Positions 60,248 to 64,000 of a stretch of 64,000 nt of DNA are shown one piece after another. This stretch comes from Galactobacter caseinivorans (GTDB lineage Bacteria > Actinomycetota > Actinomycetes > Actinomycetales > Micrococcaceae), in NCBI RefSeq assembly GCF_003640665.1, contig NZ_QQXL01000005.1, positions 186,001 to 250,000 on the forward strand. Direction: 5' to 3'. Position 1 is the first letter of the stretch. Each line of letters begins with the position of its first letter. The notes under the pieces are model-generated. The model saw nothing but the letters and a program-made list of their open reading frames with translations, ran no database searches and was not told the origin of the DNA. The position numbers and the translations under genes are program-made.

Positions 60248-62173
60248 CTAGCGGCGGCGTTGGCGTTGGCGGGTGGTCCAGGAGTTGACGACGGTCCAGG
60301 GGCGCCGGGCCGCCATGCCCGTCCTGGCGGTTGGTGTTGCGGCGGGCTCGGTGGTGGATTCCACGACGAGGCGGCCCAGGTGCACCTCGTGGTGGTGGAA
60401 GTTGCACAGCAGCACGGCGTGGTCCACGTCGGTGGGTCCGCCCTCATTCCACGGGATCACGTGGTGGGCCTCGCACCAGCCTGGGGGCGCGCCGCAGCCG
60501 GGTGCCTTGCAGTGCCGGTCACGGACCATCAACGCTCGGCGTTGGTGAACGCTGAAATGGCGCCTGGTTCGGCCTAGTTTCAGTGGCAGGCCCGCCTCGT
60601 CGGTGAGCATGAATTGCACATCGGCACTACAGAGCATGCTCATCACCTGAGACACAGGCACAGCAGCGTCCGACCGCGCCACCCTCGCAAACCGTTCATC
60701 CACCAGCGTTTGAGGATCTTTCCCGGCCATCGCGCCCAGCCCGCGAGGCGACACCAGCACGGGTGGCGGCGGTGGTGGTGGTGGCGGTGTTGCTGGTGCT
60801 GGCGGTGGTTCTGGTGGCGGCGCCCCGAAGGGGGTGCGCATCCCTTCAAACGGATTGCGCGGTTCCTGCCGTGGTTCCGGGCGATCCGGTGGGCCGCCCC
60901 ACCCTTGGCCCGCCGAACGAAGGTCCGCAAACACATCCATGCCGACCGTCGGGCCGTCAGTCCCGGCCCGTTGGCCGAAATCCCGGTCGGCGGTCGCCAC
61001 TGGCGCAGCGGTCAGAACCCGGCGAGGAGTCGCGACGGACTGCTGGGCTGTGGGCTGCTGGGCGGCGGCGGTGTTGAGGAAAGCGTGAAGGGCCGGCAGG
61101 GTCGCAGTCACCAGCAGCGTGGGAGCGGCGCCGTGGTTGGTGGGAGCGTTCCCGGAGCTGGCATGGGAAGCGAAGAGCGAGGCCAGGGCGTCAAAGGCCT
61201 TCTGATCCATAGTGCGAGAGTCCTCTCCCGCCTCCACCTCCCCCGCATCGCTCGAAACTGGGTCAGAGCCTGAATCGGGGTCTGGGGCTGGTTCTTTGCG
61301 CCGGGGTGAGGTGTAGGCGTCCAGCACGGCACGGATCGCGGCACCTTCCAGTTCTGGGGCGAACCCTGTCATCCTCCACCCGCCACCGCGGGCCGTGCTG
61401 AGCTTGAACGAGCGAGCCTTCACCTGCTTCTCGTAGTCAGGCTCCACCCCATCGGGGTCAATCGCGTTCGCCCACGCCCTAGCCACCTGGGCCAGGGCTG
61501 CGCTCTCCAGCCGTCGACCACCCCAAGGGTCCACGGCGAACTCCACCTCGGCCTCGCACCCAAACCCGGGTTCGCCCTCCCCGGGGAGTACCCGCCCTCC
61601 ACTGGCCTGAGCCACGAGAGCGGCCTCGGCGAACCCCAGCATCCCCGCGACCACGTCGGGATTCTCAGAAGTATCGGGCACCTCCTGCGGCAGTTCCCGG
61701 TGGATGGTCAACGCCTGTTCGGCGGACACCTCCCCAGCGTCCACCGCCCGCGCAATCCCGGGCCGCAACGGTGCCACCACCCCGGCGGAGAAACCATTGC
61801 GCGGGGTGATGGCTCCGGCCACACAGATCCACCCCTGAGCCGTTGGGGCAGGGACACCAAAGAGCTGCATCAACAACGCCTTAGACCCGCGCGCACCCAC
61901 CCGGTGCGCCAACGAGTCCGGACCTGCCCTGCCCGCACCACCGTTCAAACCCTCAGACCGCGACACCACCGCAGCAGCGGCACGAACCCTCAAAGCATCC
62001 ATCACTACCGAAAGCTGAGCCAGCTCGCCCAGCACGGCCACCACCTCAGCATCAGTAGCTTCCTCAACCCACCGCGCCGAGTCAGGCAACACCGTGCCCC
62101 GCAACACTCCGACCACACCTGCCAGGGCCCCGGCGGCAGCCCCCGACCCTGACTGACCATGCTTCTGATCCAC
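60248..62173 (-). CDS. DUF222 domain protein with C-terminal HNH endonuclease
   Basis: A 641-residue protein of the actinobacterial DUF222-HNH type (the 13E12-repeat family of mycobacteria). The N-terminal half is the DUF222 helical region (LAQLSVVMDALRVRAAAAVVSRSEG, YEKQVKARSFKLSTARGGGWRMTGFAPELEGAAIRAVLDAYTSPRR). A long Pro/Ala-rich linker (about 400-500, with PPPPPPPP runs) follows, then the HNH nuclease: PGCGAPPGWCEAHHVIPW and PTDVDHAVLLCNFHHHEVH, with a CxxC-like zinc pair and catalytic His. Present in many copies in actinobacteria; function unproven. ATG 62173. Confidence 0.9.
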   Translation of the reverse strand: MDQKHGQSGSGAAAGALAGVVGVLRGTVLPDSARWVEEATDAEVVAVLGELAQLSVVMDALRVRAAAAVVSRSEGLNGGAGRAGPDSLAHRVGARGSKALLMQLFGVPAPTAQGWICVAGAITPRNGFSAGVVAPLRPGIARAVDAGEVSAEQALTIHRELPQEVPDTSENPDVVAGMLGFAEAALVAQASGGRVLPGEGEPGFGCEAEVEFAVDPWGGRRLESAALAQVARAWANAIDPDGVEPDYEKQVKARSFKLSTARGGGWRMTGFAPELEGAAIRAVLDAYTSPRRKEPAPDPDSGSDPVSSDAGEVEAGEDSRTMDQKAFDALASLFASHASSGNAPTNHGAAPTLLVTATLPALHAFLNTAAAQQPTAQQSVATPRRVLTAAPVATADRDFGQRAGTDGPTVGMDVFADLRSAGQGWGGPPDRPEPRQEPRNPFEGMRTPFGAPPPEPPPAPATPPPPPPPPPVLVSPRGLGAMAGKDPQTLVDERFARVARSDAAVPVSQVMSMLCSADVQFMLTDEAGLPLKLGRTRRHFSVHQRRALMVRDRHCKAPGCGAPPGWCEAHHVIPWNEGGPTDVDHAVLLCNFHHHEVHLGRLVVESTTEPAATPTARTGMAARRPWTVVNSWTTRQRQRRR

Positions 62174-62706
62174 GACCGCTCACCTCCCCAGGCGACTGGT
62201 GTTCCCCCTTGAACACCTCAAGCGTCTCGTGACCCCCTGACACTTTGCTCCGCTTTTGAACCGTTTTCGCCCAGATCCACCAAAGAATATTTCAAACCCA
62301 TAGAAACAGGGTTTATCCACAGGCCCCGTCCCTCACAGGCGGCCGCCAATCGCCCCCTGTGGGGGACGGGCGAGCCAAGCGGGGTGAGGGCCGATGTCCA
62401 GTGGTGGGGGGGTGCGGGAACGGTCGTGTCGCGAGCTGGAAAGCGCGACGGGAGAGAAAGAAAGGGATTACTACGTGTCTGCGTCCGCGATGTCTCGGCA
62501 AGCGGGTCGCTGCAACTGGGTCCCTGCAACTGGGTCCCTGCAACTGGGTAGACATAGCTGGGTAGCTACAACTGGGTTGCTGCAACCGGGTCGCGGCCCT
62601 ATGGGTTCAGCTCAAGCCCGGCATCGTCGGGAGCCCCCAGGTCAGTCACGCCTGGCGGCGACGCCTGGAGGTGGCGTCCGGGGAGCCGGCGTCTGGCGGC
62701 GGTGTC
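62174..62706. other. Gene-poor region with a DnaA-like box and a tandem repeat
   Basis: No recognisable gene here. It contains an A/T-rich patch (62285-62320), the 9-mer TTATCCACA at 62313-62321 (identical to the classical DnaA box, occurring once), and the 14-bp tandem array at 62509-62592. Open frames on either strand are short and atypical. Confidence 0.6.
62509..62592. repeat. 14-bp tandem repeat, six copies
   Basis: Units starting at 62509, 62523, 62537, 62551, 62565 and 62579; consensus GCTGCAACTGGGTC, the fourth and fifth diverged (ATAGCTGGGTA, CTACAACTGGGTT). Phase and unit length are constant, as expected from slippage. Confidence 0.85.
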
Positions 62707-63477
62707 TCACTTCGCAGACCGCAAGCGCCGGAGCCACCCGCGCGGGCCACGCGGGTCACGCGGGTCAGACTTGCCGTCACGCCCTGGCTCAGTGGAACCC
62801 CGTGCCGACTCAAGCTCCCGTTCCAGCACAGCAGCGCGACGATCCCGCTCCCGCGCCCGCTCGCGCCACGCGAGCACCTCGGACTCCACCTCGCGGGTGG
62901 GCGTAATGACGGGAGGCCCGCCGAGGAGTTGGCGTCTGGCCTCGATGACCCGGCGGTTGAAGTTCGCCAGCGTCTCGCGGACCTCGGTCTCGCGGCCCAG
63001 GGCGTCCAGCTCGTCGTTGAGCCCGGCGTCCACCACGCGCAGCAGCAGCGCCTCCGGTCCCAAACCCTCCGTCGCGTGGACCTCCTCGCGGCGCATGAGG
63101 GACTTGGTCCACCAGTCCGGGTCCGTGGATGCGGCCAGATCGGGGAGCGGCTTGCCCGCATACGCTAGGTGATCAAAGTGCCCGTCCGCGATGGCGCGTT
63201 CCACGGCTGTCCGCGCCACGGCCTCCACCGTGGAGGAGAGCCGCATGGCCTCGGAGCCTGGGCGGGAAGGAATGAGTGGGTCGTCCTGCGCCGCATGATC
63301 GCCGGCAGGCGCATCACAGTTGTCCGACGCCGCCGACTGTTGCCTTTCGCGCGCCGTTTGTCCCACTCCGTGGGACAAATCCCGTCCGGCCAGCGCCGCC
63401 AGGGCCTCAACATCGAGCCCATCTTGGTACCGCGCCGCACGGATTCGGGGATCCTCCGGGCCATCGTGGGTGCTCAT
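62707..63477 (-). CDS. DUF1992 (DnaJC28-like) domain protein
   Basis: A 256-residue soluble protein. The DUF1992 domain covers about residues 80-155 (VEAVARTAVERAIADGHFDHLAYAGKPLPDLAASTDPDWWTKSLMRREEV), with the GKPLPDL element and the WW pair typical of the family also found at the end of DNAJC28. The C-terminal part is a long charged helix (EVLAWRERARERDRRAAVLERELES), possibly coiled coil, ending in basic residues. ATG 63477 follows GAAGGA. No function is known. Confidence 0.88.
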   Translation of the reverse strand: MSTHDGPEDPRIRAARYQDGLDVEALAALAGRDLSHGVGQTARERQQSAASDNCDAPAGDHAAQDDPLIPSRPGSEAMRLSSTVEAVARTAVERAIADGHFDHLAYAGKPLPDLAASTDPDWWTKSLMRREEVHATEGLGPEALLLRVVDAGLNDELDALGRETEVRETLANFNRRVIEARRQLLGGPPVITPTREVESEVLAWRERARERDRRAAVLERELESARGSTEPGRDGKSDPRDPRGPRGWLRRLRSAK

Positions 63478-63708
63478 GCCGGTCCTTCCGCTCAGAAGGT
63501 GACTAACGCTACCCGGCACCGAACGGATGGGGCAGAAGTGACTGATGTGACTGAAGTGACGCTCCTAGCGGAAAAATCCCTGAAAACACGCCGATCGGCA
63601 CTCGCTCAGGGCCCGGAAGCTGTTAGTTTCGTTCGGAACGCCCCGGTCAGCGGGGCGAACCCTTGGCCCCGTTGGCAAGGGTGGATCCCAATCCAGGAGG
63701 ACAAAAAC

Positions 63709-63993
63709 GTGTCTATGAACCGCAGTGAGCTCGTCGCCGAGGTCGCCAACAAGTCCGGTGCCGCCAAGACCGTTGTGAATGACGTGCTGGATGCGCTCTT
63801 CGCCACGTTCACCGAGCAGGTCTCCCAGGGCGAGAAGGTCTCGATCCCGGGCTGGCTCGCCGTTGAGCGCACCGATCGCGCCGCCCGCACGGGCCGCAAC
63901 CCGCAGACCGGTGCCACCATCGAAATCCCGGCCGGTCACTCCGTGAAGCTGACCGCCGGCTCCAAGCTGAAGGCTGCTGTCGCCAAGAAGTAA
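63709..63993 (+). CDS. HU-family histone-like DNA-binding protein
   Basis: A 94-residue nucleoid protein (VSMNRSELVAEVANKSGAAKTVVNDVLDALFATFTEQVSQGEKVSIPGWLAVERTDRAARTGRNPQTGATIEIPAGHSVKLTAGSKLKAAVAKK). The DNA-binding arm RNPQTGATIEIPA is intact. It bends DNA non-specifically. No long Lys/Ala tail of the mycobacterial HupB type is seen; the protein stops at the core. GTG 63709 is 8 nt after AGGAGG; ATG 63715 is the alternative. Window ends 7 bp after the stop. Confidence 0.96.
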   Translation: MSMNRSELVAEVANKSGAAKTVVNDVLDALFATFTEQVSQGEKVSIPGWLAVERTDRAARTGRNPQTGATIEIPAGHSVKLTAGSKLKAAVAKK

Positions 63994-64000
63994 GGCCCTT

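Noticed and set aside
60248-62173. HNH gene as a mobile intron, intein or phage terminase element
   Set aside because: The DUF222 region and the linker mark it as the common chromosomal actinobacterial family; no flanking repeats or phage genes were seen.
62313-62321. Replication origin
   Set aside because: Only one DnaA-like box was seen, and dnaA, dnaN and other origin genes are absent.

Overview
The window is about 64 kb of very GC-rich chromosome from a high-GC Gram-positive bacterium, most likely Micrococcales and plausibly Micrococcaceae. The evidence is the strong G/C third-position bias, the TAnnnT -10 boxes with probable leaderless starts, a DtxR/IdeR-like iron box, Tat-dependent lipoproteins, a DUF222-HNH protein and the gene order. 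No tRNA, rRNA, transposase, phage module or CRISPR array was seen, so this is ordinary chromosome rather than an island.

Layout. 1-3.1 kb: end of a siderophore uptake operon (permease, ATPase, siderophore-interacting reductase). 3.1-8.2 kb: mostly minus-strand metabolic and regulatory genes (IclR, 3-hydroxyisobutyryl-CoA hydrolase, luciferase-like oxidoreductase, cold-shock protein, S4 RNA-binding protein, TetR). 8.4-19.4 kb: ferritin, AI-2E-type permease, NAD(P)-binding protein, alpha/beta hydrolase, glutaryl-CoA-dehydrogenase-like enzyme, TetR with an MFS exporter, MscS channel, and an ATPase/FtsX pair. 19.5-23.9 kb: a second siderophore ABC system (binding lipoprotein, two permeases, ATPase) with an iron box upstream. 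23.9-24.8 kb: a gene-free kilobase with four copies of a 59-bp symmetrical repeat. 24.8-33.1 kb: SDR and metallo-beta-lactamase genes, then a copper/haem set (CopC, PCuAC chaperone, Tat-secreted DyP peroxidase) around a MarR-controlled ABC exporter. 33.1-39.2 kb: MarR with a hydroquinone reductase, an RNase HI fusion, a serine hydrolase, small exported proteins and an SGNH hydrolase.

39.3-45.7 kb is a glycine unit: a tandem glycine riboswitch, then gcvP, gcvT, gcvH and an iron-sulfur L-serine dehydratase, which together can turn excess glycine into serine and pyruvate. 46-58 kb is a polyamine unit: a leftward catabolic operon (Lrp/AsnC regulator, class III aminotransferase, two FAD amine oxidases, cupin, aldehyde dehydrogenase) diverging from a rightward potDABC importer. 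58.3-59.3 kb is an rpmB-rpmG-rpsN operon of cysteine-poor (zinc-independent) ribosomal proteins behind a roughly 300-nt structured leader. The end holds a GPP34 protein, a DUF222-HNH protein, a DUF1992 protein and an HU histone-like protein.

The observations I would follow first are the 59-bp repeat family at 24.3-24.7 kb; the dispersed 11-mer GCCCGACGCCG, which sits in linkers and intergenic DNA and once as an inverted pair forming a terminator, much like DNA uptake sequences of competent bacteria; the rpmB leader; several regulator-operator pairs with clean palindromes; and the RNase HI-DUF4440 fusion.
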